A program made the position numbers and the translations under genes. A stretch of 64,000 bases of DNA from Saccopteryx bilineata (taxonomy: Eukaryota; Chordata; Mammalia; Chiroptera; Emballonuridae). Where the stretch lies: contig NC_089491.1 in assembly GCF_036850765.1 (NCBI RefSeq), positions 187,405,520 through 187,469,519 on the forward strand, written 5' to 3'. Under the pieces are notes generated by a model. The model searched no databases, was not told the origin of the DNA, and saw nothing but the letters and a program-made list of their open reading frames with translations. Positions 32,695 through 42,589 of the stretch are shown here, in pieces; the stretch's first letter is position 1; every line of letters starts with the position of its first letter.

Positions 32695-32950
32695 TATTAC
32701 TCTGTATGATTTTATAACAATAAAAATAAGATGTAATGTAATACTGCCATTTGTTGATGCTCTTCTCTGTGCTGGGCTCTGTAACAAACATTTAGTTTGT
32801 TGAATTCTGCAATCTGAGTTAATTGCTTTGATCTCAAATTCATAACTAAGGATGCCTAAGCACAGAGAAGTTAAGGAGCCTGCCCAAGTTCACAGAGCTA
32901 GTAAGCGAAGGGTCCAGGACTCAAACTCAGGCTGTCTTCAAGTCTTCACT
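32695..32950 (+). repeat. MIR SINE
   Basis: 'gtgctgggctctgtaac ... agcacagagaagttaaggagcctgcccaagttcacagagctagtaag ... ggactcaaactcagg' is a near full-length MIR. Confidence 0.8.
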
Positions 32951-32964
32951 GAGATGTGGGGCAT

Positions 32965-33406
32965 GGACTGGTGTAGCGAAACCAGCGGGAGTATACAAAA
33001 CATTCTCCACACTAAAGTTCAAATTTAAAGAAGTCTTTATTCAAAGTCGGTGACTGCACTGCACGGAGATCTAAGTCACTCAAATCATGCAGTCCCAACA
33101 CAGTTTGAGGTCAGTTTTTAAAGACAGAATCACATACTGATTGTGGTATGGGGAGGAGGGGAAGCCTAGCAGTAAAACAAGGCAGTGAAACAGGCTCATT
33201 TACAATGTTTATCTATAGGATTCATTCAGGGAGAAACATTCTGGCAACATCTATAATCTTGCAAAACTAGCCTAAGGCCACAGCCTGTAAAACCAGCCTT
33301 AAGGCCAGGGGTAGGGAGTCTTTTAGAAAAAGTCAGTTCTGCTGAAAGTCTCTTTGTTTTAGAGAAAATGAGTTCTGCTGAAAATCTCTTTGCTTCATTT
33401 CAGGAC
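32965..33406 (-). mobile_element. solo LTR, gammaretrovirus-like ERV
   Basis: The LTR is 32969-33402 (434 bp), with ends TGAAATGAAG and ...TTCGCTACACCA on the minus strand and a 4-bp TSD GGAC on both sides. A 22-bp direct repeat (33335-33356 and 33371-33392, one difference) lies in U3. An AATAAA signal lies near 33035 on the minus strand. No internal viral sequence remains, so this is a recombined remnant. The 4-bp TSD points to a class I ERV; that is inference. Confidence 0.82.
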
Positions 33407-34680
33407 CCCCTGAGAGTCTCTGGCACAGTGGTTGACACCAGCCCAAGCAAGTCTCCTCAGGTCCCAGGTGTAAGCCCTTAGGAGCAGCATTTATAAAACT
33501 AGGAGCCAGGCACATCTGCTGGTAAAGGTTCACAGCAAGGCCTATGATGGTGATTACAGACAAGGACTACATCTTCCACGCTGCTCAGAGTTAGCTATAT
33601 CCTAGGGAGAGCTATGGTTCCAGCTCAGGTTCCACCCTAGTTTAGTACCGCAGAACCCCTTGGTGATGAGACCTAGAAATCTGTCTTTTTGCAAAAGGTC
33701 CTTGGATGATCCTGCTAATCAGCAAGTTTTGATCTGTTTAGCTACAGGTACCTATCAAGACAACCAGGGGCTGCTTTTTAAAAACACAAATGTCAGTCCT
33801 AGAGATTCTTATTCAAGTCTCAATGGTGGACATTTCTGGTTACAGACTTGGTCCTTGAACTTGGTTCCCAGCATGAGAACCCAGCTCCAAGGGCTCACCA
33901 CTGCCCCACCCCAAGCACTGAACATGTAAATTTGTAGATGCCTATGTACATTTTTTCTGGGGCTAACATTTTCACCAGATTCTCAAAGGGCACCAGCCTG
34001 AAAACTCTTAAGAACCACAACTATCGATGGAATTAAATTGATCTACTCAGCTTGACTTGATTGAGTTGCTTAACAAGCTCAAACAACATATCCAATACTT
34101 CTGATATGTCTGCATTTCTTCACTCTTCCCACAGGGACCAAGTCAATGCTTTGCTGAAAAATGCAATGCTGTATTTAATGACATTCCTTGATCTACTAGT
34201 CTGGTAGCTCTATACAGTTAAAAAACAAAACAAAACTTATTTGTATGCCATGTCTTTAACTTTATAGCCCATAACAGGCTCCCTGTGGTCTCACTTTCTT
34301 TACTAATGCCCAGAAATCATCTGCTTAATATTCAGGTCTGGAATTGTGTTAGTAATTGACATAATGCTGAAGCGTTCTTTGTAGCTTGCTCACAGAAGCA
34401 GAGGTTTCAGTTCACCACACCCCTCCCACACTTCAGCATTGCTTTCCGCAGAGCCCCGTCTCTCACTCGGTACTTCGTTCATGCACTCACGCGTGCACTG
34501 ATGTTTCTGGCACCCGTGCCTGCTTTCTTTTCCTGTCCCCTCACAGTCACCCATTCTAATGTGATGATGTATGTTGTTATTAGCATGTGCCCTAGCAACA
34601 TGTGGTGTTTCATAGGCACATAGTATTAAATGCACCCAAGGTCCCATAGCCCATTGTGTCCTGCTTTCTTGATGCATGCT
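33407..34680. other. mostly unclassified; MER5-like traces
   Basis: 33660-33740 and 33960-34020 ('gattctcaaagggcaccagcctgaaaactcttaagaaccac') resemble decayed MER5-type pieces. No gene seen. Confidence 0.35.
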
Positions 34681-35345
34681 ATATGTAAAAAAGCTTTATC
34701 CATGTTGCCATGTGTATATTTACTCCATTCCTTCTGACTTCTGCTGATCCAGCCCCAGAAATGGACACCCACCACAACAAACAGCACTCAGCATCTCCGT
34801 GCGTGGCCCTTGAGGACATGGGGATGGATCTCTCTGGGGTGTGTGCTTGTGGTGGCATGGCTGGGCCACAGAGTATTCATATCCTGGATTTGACAGAGTC
34901 TTGCTTCCCACAGTGGCTGACGCAGTGTACAAACCAAACCTCCAGCTGGGAAGGGCCAGGAATCCAGTATCTCTAAGTCCTGGCCACCATTTAGCATCAT
35001 CCAGCTTCCTAGTTTTTGCCAGTTGGACAGGCGTAAATGATATCTTATTATTTTCATTTGTGCTTTACTAATTACTGGTGAGTTTGGACATCTCTTCACA
35101 GGCCTGTCATCCAGGAGGGTCTCCCCTTCTGGGACCTGCCTCTTCGAATCCGCTATTCATTGAAGAGAAGCCACTTCAAACCCTTTGGTTATAGGGTTCT
35201 AGCAGGTTCCGAATACTGGCCCTTAGTCAGCACTGACATTGCAAGTATCTTCTCCTAATCTGTCATCTTCCTGATAACCTTGTCCTTATCTGAATAGAAC
35301 CCTTTAATTTGGATGTATTCTAATCCATGAGCTTTGGCCTTCTGC
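34681..35345 (-). mobile_element. L1M ORF2 C-terminal/3' region, antisense (decayed)
   Basis: 'tttttgccagttggacaggcg ... atcttattattttcatttgtgcttta ... gaatactggcccttagtcagcac ... gcaagtatcttctcctaatctg' is the usual reverse-strand signature of an L1 ORF2 end. No frame remains open. Confidence 0.6.
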
Positions 35346-35379
35346 CTTCCACTCTTGAGGTTTTATTTTAAAAGTGCTT

Positions 35380-35935
35380 TCCCACTTCTGAGCTACCAAG
35401 ATCCTCTCTGGAGACTTTGCAACCACAACCAAATTGAACGTAACAACAATGAAATGTTGGTAGTTGGCACCTTTGCAACCTCTGCTGTAAGCCTAGCCTT
35501 GGCCTGTGGGCCACTTAACCGGATCCAGACTGTTCTCTATTGTTTCCTGCACAAACCTGACCAGTGTTCTCTGTGTTGTTTCAACACAGAGTACTTCCTC
35601 CCCTTGCCCACCCCCAGCTGTCACACTGTCCCCTCTCTCCACAGTGCCTCGTCCTCTTCTCTAACTAGATCTGGCCATTTTTCCAAGTGCAGTTCCTCAA
35701 AAACAAAAACAAAAATCTTGATGCATCAGGCCCTCTCTGACCCTTCTTGTCTACACATTATCAAAGGAACTTCATCACACATGCACTGCTCTTGCCCTGG
35801 GGACAGGTGTCCATCTTACATTCAGTTAGCTCGTGGCTCCCAGGTCAGTGGTCTCACTAGGCAACTAATAAATACTCATCCCTCTCCAAATTCGAGCGGC
35901 TGCCAAAGTCTGATTACTTAAGCCTCCAAAAGCTT
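35380..35935 (+). repeat. L2-like region
   Basis: 'ctctctgacccttcttgtctacac' and CTCGTCCTCTTCTCTAACTAG with Cys/Ser/Leu-rich chance frames resemble an L2 3' portion. The 195-codon frame (35334-35921) has no domain. Confidence 0.4.
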
Positions 35936-36277
35936 TTTAAAAATGCATTCCTTCCTCTGCATCTCTCAGCCCACATCCGTGGCTGGGTTAATTATTGCTC
36001 GCTCTGACTTTTACAACCTTTTTGTACCTTCTTTCTTGCTGGTAGCATGGGGCCCAGTGGGAGCAGAGAGCTGCTATAAAATTGCACAGGCTCAGAGTCT
36101 CTGGGTTCCAAAGAACCTGTCCCAGAATCTAACCCACTCTGCCTCTGGCAGTGACCTCCCTATACAATGTCCACGTTCCTAACAGATGGTGGTTCAGTCT
36201 CTGCTCAAATACCTTCAGCCAAGGGGGAGTCACTATCTCATAAGGCTGCTCATGCCCTTTTCCTTTTGGAATCATTT
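35936..36277. other. unclassified, no gene seen
   Basis: Possibly the left part of the ancient repeat that the SINE at 36290 interrupts. Confidence 0.25.
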
Positions 36278-36774
36278 AGAACAACTCTTTCTTTTTTATT
36301 TATTTTTTATGACAGAGCCAGAGATAGAGATAGAGAGAGAGAGTGAGAGAGAGAGAGAGGGAGAGAGAGAGAGGGAGGAACAGATAAGGACAAGACAGAC
36401 AGGAAGGGAGAGGGATGAGAAGTATCAATTCTTCATTGTAGCTCCTTAGTTGTTTATTGATTGCTTTCTCATATGTACCTTGACCAGGGGGCTATAGTGA
36501 GTGACCTCTTGCTCAAGCCAGTGATCTTGTGCTCAAGCCAGTGACCTCGGGCTTTAAGCCAGCAACCTTTGAGCTCAAGCCATTGACTGTGGGGTCATGT
36601 CTATGATCCTAAGCTCAAGTCAGTGACCCCATGCTCAAGCTGGTGAGCCTCTGCTCAAGCCGGATGAGCCTGCACTGAAGTCAGCAACCTCCGCGTTTCG
36701 AACCTGGGTCCTCTACATCCTAGTCTGGTGCTCTATCCACTGCACCACTGCCTGGTCAGGCCAGAACAACTCTT
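36278..36774 (-). mobile_element. long bat SINE (473 bp), antisense, with internal repeats
   Basis: The element is 36290-36762. Its tRNA-like head is at the right (minus strand GGCCTGACCAGGCAGTGGTG). The middle holds several diverged copies of a unit of about 20 bp like CTCAAGCCAGTGACCT, and there is a GA-rich stretch near 36320-36380. The TSD AGAACAACTCTT is perfect (36278-36289 and 36763-36774). Confidence 0.9.
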
Positions 36775-36875
36775 AATGCCTCTTTCAGTAAAAGTGTCCC
36801 CCAAAGTGTGGTGCCCAGAATCAAACATGTCACTGCCAAGTGAAGAAGAGAATAGAACGCTTTTCTCTGTGTGTC

Positions 36876-37423
36876 TGTGTCCATTTCCTGTGACTGCTTT
36901 AACAACTTGCGCAAACACGGTGACTTAAAACAGCAGAACTGTATTGTCTCACAGTTCTGGAGGCCAGAATTCCAAACTCAATATCACTGGGCTGAAATCA
37001 AGGTGTGGGCAGGGCTGTGCTCCCTCCAGAGACTCTTGAACAGAATCTGTTCCTCACCTTTTCCAGCTGTTGGTGGCTGCTGGCATTCCTTGGCTGGTGG
37101 CTTCATCCCTCTGTGCTTCACAAGCACAAGTCTTCAAGGCTTGTGCTTCAAATCGCTCTGTTCTCTCCTCACTCCTCACATCACCTTCTCTTTTGTGTGC
37201 AGTGAAATCTCCCTTTGTCTCCCACTTCAAAGAATGCATATGATTGCATTTGGGACCCTCCTGGATAATTGAAGCTAACTGCCCTATTTCAAGATTCTTA
37301 ATTTATTCATATCTAAAAAGATCCGCCCTGCTCTGCCTCAACTAAGTTCACATTCACAGGTTCCAGGAATAAAAATATGGATATCCTTTTCTGGGGGGGG
37401 AGGGCATATTTTAGTCTACCACA
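36876..37423 (-). mobile_element. MLT1-type LTR, antisense
   Basis: It runs from TGTGTCCATTTCCTGTGACT through TTAAAACAGCAGAACTGTAT, ACAGTTCTGGAGGCCAGAAT and AATCAAGGTGTGGGCAGG to ...TTAGTCTACCACA. It has the same organisation as the copy at 8110-8540. Confidence 0.8.
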
Positions 37424-37999
37424 CTCCTCCTAAAAGACAACACTTTCTTTAAAAGGGCCTAGCATCTCAGTAGGTGTTTTGATGGTCACATCATACTGTT
37501 GAGTGCTAGACTGAATCTATTGTCATTGTTGCTGTTAGCTCCTTGATCCTGACTATAACACATCATCCCAAATAAATGACATGCTATAAGCTTTAAACCA
37601 TTGTTCCAATTCTGTTGTTATCTTCTTAGATCAATCAATGAAATGTTAGGATTTCTTCCAGTTAACTAAATCTGTAAATTTTAAACCTGGTAAGCATTGG
37701 TTTGGTGTCCTCTTTGCTGGAGAAGCCCAGTGGGCCTGGCTGAAGGCAGAGCCTGCAGCACTTCGCCAGAAGCCTCCCTCCAGGCCCTAAGTTTCCTTCC
37801 TGGGCCATCCAGCCTGCTCCTCTCACAGGCACTCTGCTGGTTTATGGAGGCTGCCTTGCATTGCACAGCAGTAGACAGTGATGATTCTACGTGTTTCAAG
37901 CTTTATTTACTATATTCCAACCTCGATTTTAACTCCTGATTTTTGTGCATACTCTCACTTTTAAACCAAAGTTAAGCACTGATACCACAGGGAGAGAGA
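37424..37999. other. unclassified, no gene seen
   Basis: Nothing recognisable. Confidence 0.25.
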
Positions 38000-38245
38000 G
38001 TGCAAAGCCAGAGTGAGGCTCTGGAGCGTGAGCGTGTGTCAGGATCATCCGAGGCCTTGTTCAGGCAGTGCTGGGCCCCAGATCCCCAAGGTCTCAGGGT
38101 CCCGGGAAAGGCCTGATAACTTGTATCTCCAGCAAGGTCGTAGGTGACGCCGATGAGGCTGGCCGGGGCTCCATACCTGGTGATGCTGATGTTAGTTCTG
38201 TTGTATCTGAACAGGTCATCTGAGGTATCACTCCAGGACATCTTT
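38000..38245. repeat. MER5A-like hAT MITE (decayed)
   Basis: GTGTCAGGATCATCCGAGGC ... AGTGCTGGGCCCCAGAT ... TGGTGATGCTGATGTTAG follow MER5A order. An 89-codon minus frame lies within and is chance. Confidence 0.5.
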
Positions 38246-38403
38246 AAATAAACAGAGACGTCAGGATTTCCATTGTTGCCTCAGAAGTTGTGTGGCTACA
38301 AGTGCTTACTGTTTGCTACAGAATGACTGAGAGATGCAGGCTGTTTTGGTATTATCTGGCCTCAATTGGATAAAAAAAATTATTCTTTCACCAACATAGC
38401 ATA

Positions 38404-39506
38404 TGTAAAGCCAGTAGCCACAGCCACCATCACAGCCGCCTAGTCCATGCAGGTTCTCATTTGATTCAGACAGATGGTAATGAAACAACAGAGCCAAAAA
38501 CTGGTGGGCCATTATCTTTAATCCTAGCTTGCACCCGACTGGCAAGTAAAAACACACACTGGGCTCCAAAACCCACTCATTCAGTGCTCACAAAGCTACT
38601 GACTTATCCGAGTTTTCCTAGGATCAAAAGTTTCTAGCTCACCAGTCTCATTCACCTCTGTTCCCCATCTCCTTCTGTCTGCACAAACTCTGCACAAACT
38701 GGCTTCTCCCTCAGCACTCCACCATCTTGGCTGCTTCTCCTGGCCTCCTCCACGTGGCCTCTCTCTGCTCTCCTCTCTGCTCTCCTCTCCAATGCTAATC
38801 TCAGGAACCGAGAGAGCAAGCTCCGGTCTGCCCCCATTTTATAGTGTAGAAATCAAAACTTTTAATCCAATATACAAACAAAGAAGTCTCTGATACAAAG
38901 TCACTCAACTGATGCATAATGGAATTCCTCATGAGAGTGCACCACCCCACATCAAAAAGGGTGGGAAAGGCTTAGTCCCAAAACCCAAGCCCGAGGCTAC
39001 AAGGATCCTGCCTTCCCACAGCCCGCCCCCAACACACATTAATATAATCATGCCCATCCCAAAGCAAGAAGAGTAATAAATACCATCACCTGGGTGACGG
39101 GCTTCCACATGGGCAGTGCCATCTTTTTTTTTTTTTTTTTTCTGAAGTTGGAAACGGGGAGGCAGACAGACTCCCGCATGCGCCTGACTGGGATCCACCC
39201 GGCGTGCCCACCAGGGGGCGATGCCCTGCCCATCTGGGGCGCCTGAGGCGAGGCCATGGAGCCATCCTCAGCGCCTGGGCCAACTTTGCTCCAATGGAGC
39301 CTTGGCTGTGGGAGAGGAAGAGAGAGACAGAGAGGAAGGAGAGGGGGAGGGGTGGAGAAGCAGATGGGTGCCTCTCCTGTGTGCCCTGGCCAGGAATTGA
39401 ACCCGGGACTCCTGCACGCCAGTCCAACGCTCTACCACTGAGCCAACCAGCCAGGGCCGGCAGCGCCATCTTTAACAAAGTGAGCATAATATATTTTATC
39501 CCAACA
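38404..39506 (-). mobile_element. 3' LTR of the short LTR retroelement
   Basis: In plus orientation it starts TGTAAAGCCAGTAGCCACAG and ends TTTTATCCCAACA. A SINE with its TSD (39112-39472) expands it. Without the SINE it is about 755 bp. A minus-strand TATA-like box lies near 38838, and GGATTAAAG near 38522 could serve as a variant poly-A signal. Confidence 0.78.
39112..39472 (-). mobile_element. bat SINE in the 3' LTR, antisense
   Basis: The element is 39126-39458, head GGCCCTGGCTGGTTGGCTCA on the minus strand, tail poly-T at 39124-39141. TSD GGCAGTGCCATCTT and GGCAGCGCCATCTT, 13 of 14. It holds a CTCF-like CCACCAGGGGGCGA at 39208-39221. Confidence 0.93.
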
Positions 39507-39637
39507 ATCCACCCCTATGCTCACTTTACTACCCACAATCTACACCACTGGCATCCTCGTGCAAGGAAATTAGGCACATTACACAAATTACAAATACATG
39601 ATAAATCATACAATTTCAACAATTACAAAGGGACATT

Positions 39638-39925
39638 TCACCAGTCTCTGAACACTTTGCCAAAAGTACAAAATGTCCTCTGTCTTCTTTCTAGCCATGG
39701 AAAAAGCTTCTCAGGGCAGGGGAGTGCTTCCAGCAAAGATGCCCCCCCACCCCCATCAGGGTATTTTACATTGTCCACAATCCATAAGTCCATCCAACAA
39801 AGGATCCAGTGCCCACTCTGGTCGTAGTCCAGGAAATCAGTCCACGCACATGGGGCCTTAGCCACCCCCCTCATCCCTGTTGTCCTGGCAGGTCTTACAC
39901 TGTCCCAAAGAGGAGCATGTGGCAA
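39638..39925 (-). CDS. 95-codon frame in the LTR element, unknown
   Basis: This is the second open frame of the internal region, downstream of the membrane/coiled-coil frame. It is Trp-rich in the middle (GHWILCWMDLWIVDNVKYP) and ends in a basic stretch (WLERRQRTFCTFGKVFRDW). I do not recognise it. It may be a decayed remnant rather than a gene. Confidence 0.25.
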   Translation of the reverse strand: MPHAPLWDSVRPARTTGMRGVAKAPCAWTDFLDYDQSGHWILCWMDLWIVDNVKYPDGGGGASLLEALPCPEKLFPWLERRQRTFCTFGKVFRDW

Positions 39926-40070
39926 TGGCAGTCAGCATTTCTATCTCTGCTCTGGAGAGCATGATGGTATTCACCCCTATGTCCCAAAATCACAAACCCA
40001 TCAGGGGCGTAGTAGATACTCCTTGCTGCTGGGCTCTCATCTTCTGGAGACTGCGGATTGCAACTCCAGA

Positions 40071-40535
40071 CTAATTCTCCTCATCCTCCAAAGAGGAACT
40101 GAAAACACCAGCTCCCGCTGCTGGGTGTAAACCCTGGGCCACTGCCACCTTCTGCTCTGCGGGCTTTGCAGCTCCTGCCCTGGCCTCCTGCCGCTGCTGG
40201 CTCTCCACAACGTCCAGGGCAATCTGCAACTCACAAATCTGTGATTCCTCCCCTAGCAGCTGCTCCATTTCCAAGTGAATCCCACGAACCTGGTTGGTCT
40301 CCTCCTCCAGTGCTTGCTCCAGCTCCAGGGTCATCATCTCTTTCTCCCACGTTTGCTCCAGCTTCTTCCACTGCTCGGTTTGCAGGTCCCGGGCAGCCTC
40401 TTCCACAGAGCTCTCGGTTTCCTCATGCATAGCTGTAAAAGTCAGCCAGCCTATGGCCCCCAAAAGGACAGACATGGGGAACCATAACAGCAGCCAATCC
40501 TCTACTCCACCGCTCAAAGGTGGTGGTGGCTCCAT
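40071..40535 (-). CDS. membrane + coiled-coil protein of the LTR element
   Basis: This 154-codon frame starts 39 bp inside the 5' LTR. Residues 1-13 are Pro/acidic (MEPPPPLSGGVED). Residues 14-35 form one strong hydrophobic segment (WLLLWFPMSVLLGAIGWLTF), likely a signal anchor. Residues 36-118 are Glu/Gln/Leu-rich with no Pro or Gly until the later part, as expected for a long coiled coil. The tail is acidic with a Ser run (FSSSLEDEEN). No retroviral Gag or Env hallmark is visible. The frame has survived while the LTRs diverged, which may hint at selection or may be chance. The function is unknown. Confidence 0.5.
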   Translation of the reverse strand: MEPPPPLSGGVEDWLLLWFPMSVLLGAIGWLTFTAMHEETESSVEEAARDLQTEQWKKLEQTWEKEMMTLELEQALEEETNQVRGIHLEMEQLLGEESQICELQIALDVVESQQRQEARAGAAKPAEQKVAVAQGLHPAAGAGVFSSSLEDEEN

Positions 40536-40573
40536 ACTGATCTGTATTGAATCCTGCCACAGACTACATCAAA

Positions 40574-41838
40574 TGTAAAGCCAGTAGACCAGGGGTCCCC
40601 AAACTACGGCCCGCAGGCCGCATGCGGCCCCCTGAAGCCATTTATCTGGCCCCCGCCGCGATTCTGGAAGGGGCACCTCTTTCATTGGTGGTCAGTGAGA
40701 GGAGCACAGGATGCGGATCCTCCTGGAGCACTGTATGTGACGGTGCCGCAAAGCGCGGTGTCGCTCACATGCAATACTACTTTCGGTGACGTGGGACGCA
40801 TGCGTCACGGCTCCGGAAACGCATCATATCACTTGTTACGGCTAGCAGTGACAAATATGGAACCGGACATTGACCATCTCATTAGCCAAAAGCAGGCCCA
40901 TAATTCCCATTGAAATATTGGTCAGTTTTGTTGATTTAAATTTACTTGTTCTTTATTTTAAATATTGTATTTGTTCCCGTTTTGTTTTTTTTACTTTAAA
41001 ATAAGATATGTGCAGTGTGCATAGGGATTTGTTCATAGTTTTTTTTATAGTCCGGCCCTCCAACGGTCTGAGGGACAGTGAACTGGCCCCCTGTGTAAAA
41101 AGTTTGGGGACCCCTGCAGTAGACATAGCCACCATCATAGCTGCCTGGCCCATGCAGGTTCACATTTGATTCTGATAGTCAGTAATGAAACAGTGGGGCC
41201 AAGAACTGGTGGGCCATCATCTTTATCCTAGCTTGCACCCAGCGGGCAAGTAAAAACACACTCTGGGCTCCAAAACCCACTCATTCGGTGCTCACAAAGC
41301 TACTGACTTATCCGAGTTTTCCTAGGATCAAAAGTTTCTAGCTCACCAGTCTCATTCACCTCTGTTCCCCATCTCCTCTCTGCACAAACTCTGCACAAAC
41401 TGGCTTCTCCTTCAGCACTCTTCCATCTTGGCTGCCTCTCCTCTCCTCCATGTGGCCTTTCTCTGCTCTCCTCTCTAATGCTAATTTCAGGAACTGAGAG
41501 AGAGCAAGCTCCCAGTCTGCCCCACTTTATAGTGCAGAAATCAAAACCTTTAATCCGATATACAAAATAAGGAAGTCTTTGATACAAAAGTCACTTATCT
41601 GAGGCATGATAGGATTGTACCACCCTACATCAAAAAGGGTGGGAAAGGCTTAGTTCTAAAACCAACCCCCAGGCTACAAAGATCCTGCCTGCCCACAGCC
41701 CATCCCCAACACACATTAATATAATCACGCCCATACCAAGCAAGAAAGGCAACCAATACCATCACCTGGATGATGGGCTTCCACTTGGGCAGCGCCATCT
41801 TTAACAAAGTAAGCATAATAGATTTTATCTGCCTAGCA
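40574..41838 (-). mobile_element. 5' LTR of the short LTR retroelement
   Basis: It starts TGTAAAGCCAGTAG in plus orientation and ends TTTTATCTGCCTAGCA. The hAT element at 40590-41116 and its TSD expand it; without them it is about 730 bp. Near its minus-strand 5' end is an open stretch MALPKWKPIIQVMV..., also present in the other LTR. Confidence 0.78.
40582..41124. mobile_element. hAT-type DNA transposon, 527 bp, non-autonomous
   Basis: The element is 40590-41116, with perfect 11-bp inverted ends CAGGGGTCCCC / GGGGACCCCTG and a perfect 8-bp TSD CAGTAGAC (40582-40589 and 41117-41124). The CpG-rich left half holds the palindrome GACGCATGCGTC (40795-40806) flanked by GTGACG and CAC. The right half is AT-rich. 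A short frame ends MEPDIDHLISQKQAHNSH; no transposase is present. It is inserted in the 5' LTR of the LTR element. Confidence 0.95.
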
Positions 41839-42589
41839 AGATACCTTCTCTCCTCAATTCTTCGTCTTCCAATGATTCTATGTCCTCTTGAATTAAAAAG
41901 CACTTGCAAGCATACAGCGTCTTGAATTAAAGGCTGAATACAAACACTGAAGCATAACGTATACCATTTTTCACCCAAATTATGTAGATTTAGGATCACT
42001 CCTCTCCCCCCACTTTTGAGAGTCTCTGTTTCCTAGATCCATTCTAGTGCCCCAGGCACTTGTTTCCCTCACTGATGCCTGACCCCTGACTGGATGAGAT
42101 AAGATAATGCAGTAGTGTGGGCTGGCTGCCTCCAGGCAGGAAGTGTAGCTCTTGCCCTGACAGCTAAGTGAGTGAGGGAAAGAAAGCCTGACCCACCCGT
42201 GCTGGTGGGCCTCAGGAATGTCAGAAGACGTCAGGTACTGGTGGAGAGGCTTCCTGGAGGCAGGCTCAGCTTGGACCTCCCAAGAGATCCTCTGTCCCTC
42301 TTAGCTTCAGGCCTATCTGCTTTCCTGAGGCTTAAGGACCTCAGGCCAAGGGATACATCCCAACCTTGTTAATTTGCTCCAAAAGAGATATGTCTGTCTG
42401 TCAATTTAGTTTGCAAAGTAAACAATTATTATATATTTCTCTTCCTTCACCTGCTTCTTACCTTTTTTCCCCTGCTTGTGTCAGAAGTACTGCCCAGAAC
42501 CTCCTGCATCCCACGGCCGCTACTGCTAATGTGTGATCCTGTAGGGCACAAGTGACAGGACATTACAGATGAGGGGCCACCATGCAGAG
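41839..42589. other. unclassified, no gene seen
   Basis: Nothing recognisable beyond a repeated TCTTGAATTAAA word (41886 and 41922). Confidence 0.25.

Larger units (their letters stand above)
38404..41838 (-). mobile_element. short LTR retroelement with a membrane/coiled-coil ORF
   Basis: Two direct copies of an LTR of about 740 bp flank an internal region of about 1.07 kb (39507-40573). The minus orientation is inferred from three things: a TATA-like box in the LTRs (CACTATAAAATGGGGG near 38838), the purine run AGGGGTGGA just before the left (3') LTR, and the ATG-led frame at 40535. I see no gag, protease, RT, integrase or typical tRNA primer site, so it looks non-autonomous. By eye, the first 160 bp of the two LTRs differ at roughly one position in eight, so the element is old. 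Flanking TSDs are not clean (GCATA versus AGATA). Both LTRs carry later insertions. Confidence 0.75.

Noticed and set aside
35334..35921. 195-codon plus-strand open frame
   Set aside because: It lies in L2-like sequence with Ser/Cys/Leu-rich composition and no recognisable domain; treated as chance.
36493..36700. Spaced repeats of about 20 bp as a possible regulatory array
   Set aside because: They lie wholly inside a SINE with a perfect TSD, so they are part of the SINE structure.
39204..39827. 207-codon plus-strand open frame
   Set aside because: It crosses an antisense SINE and the inside of an LTR element in the wrong orientation; no domain is present.
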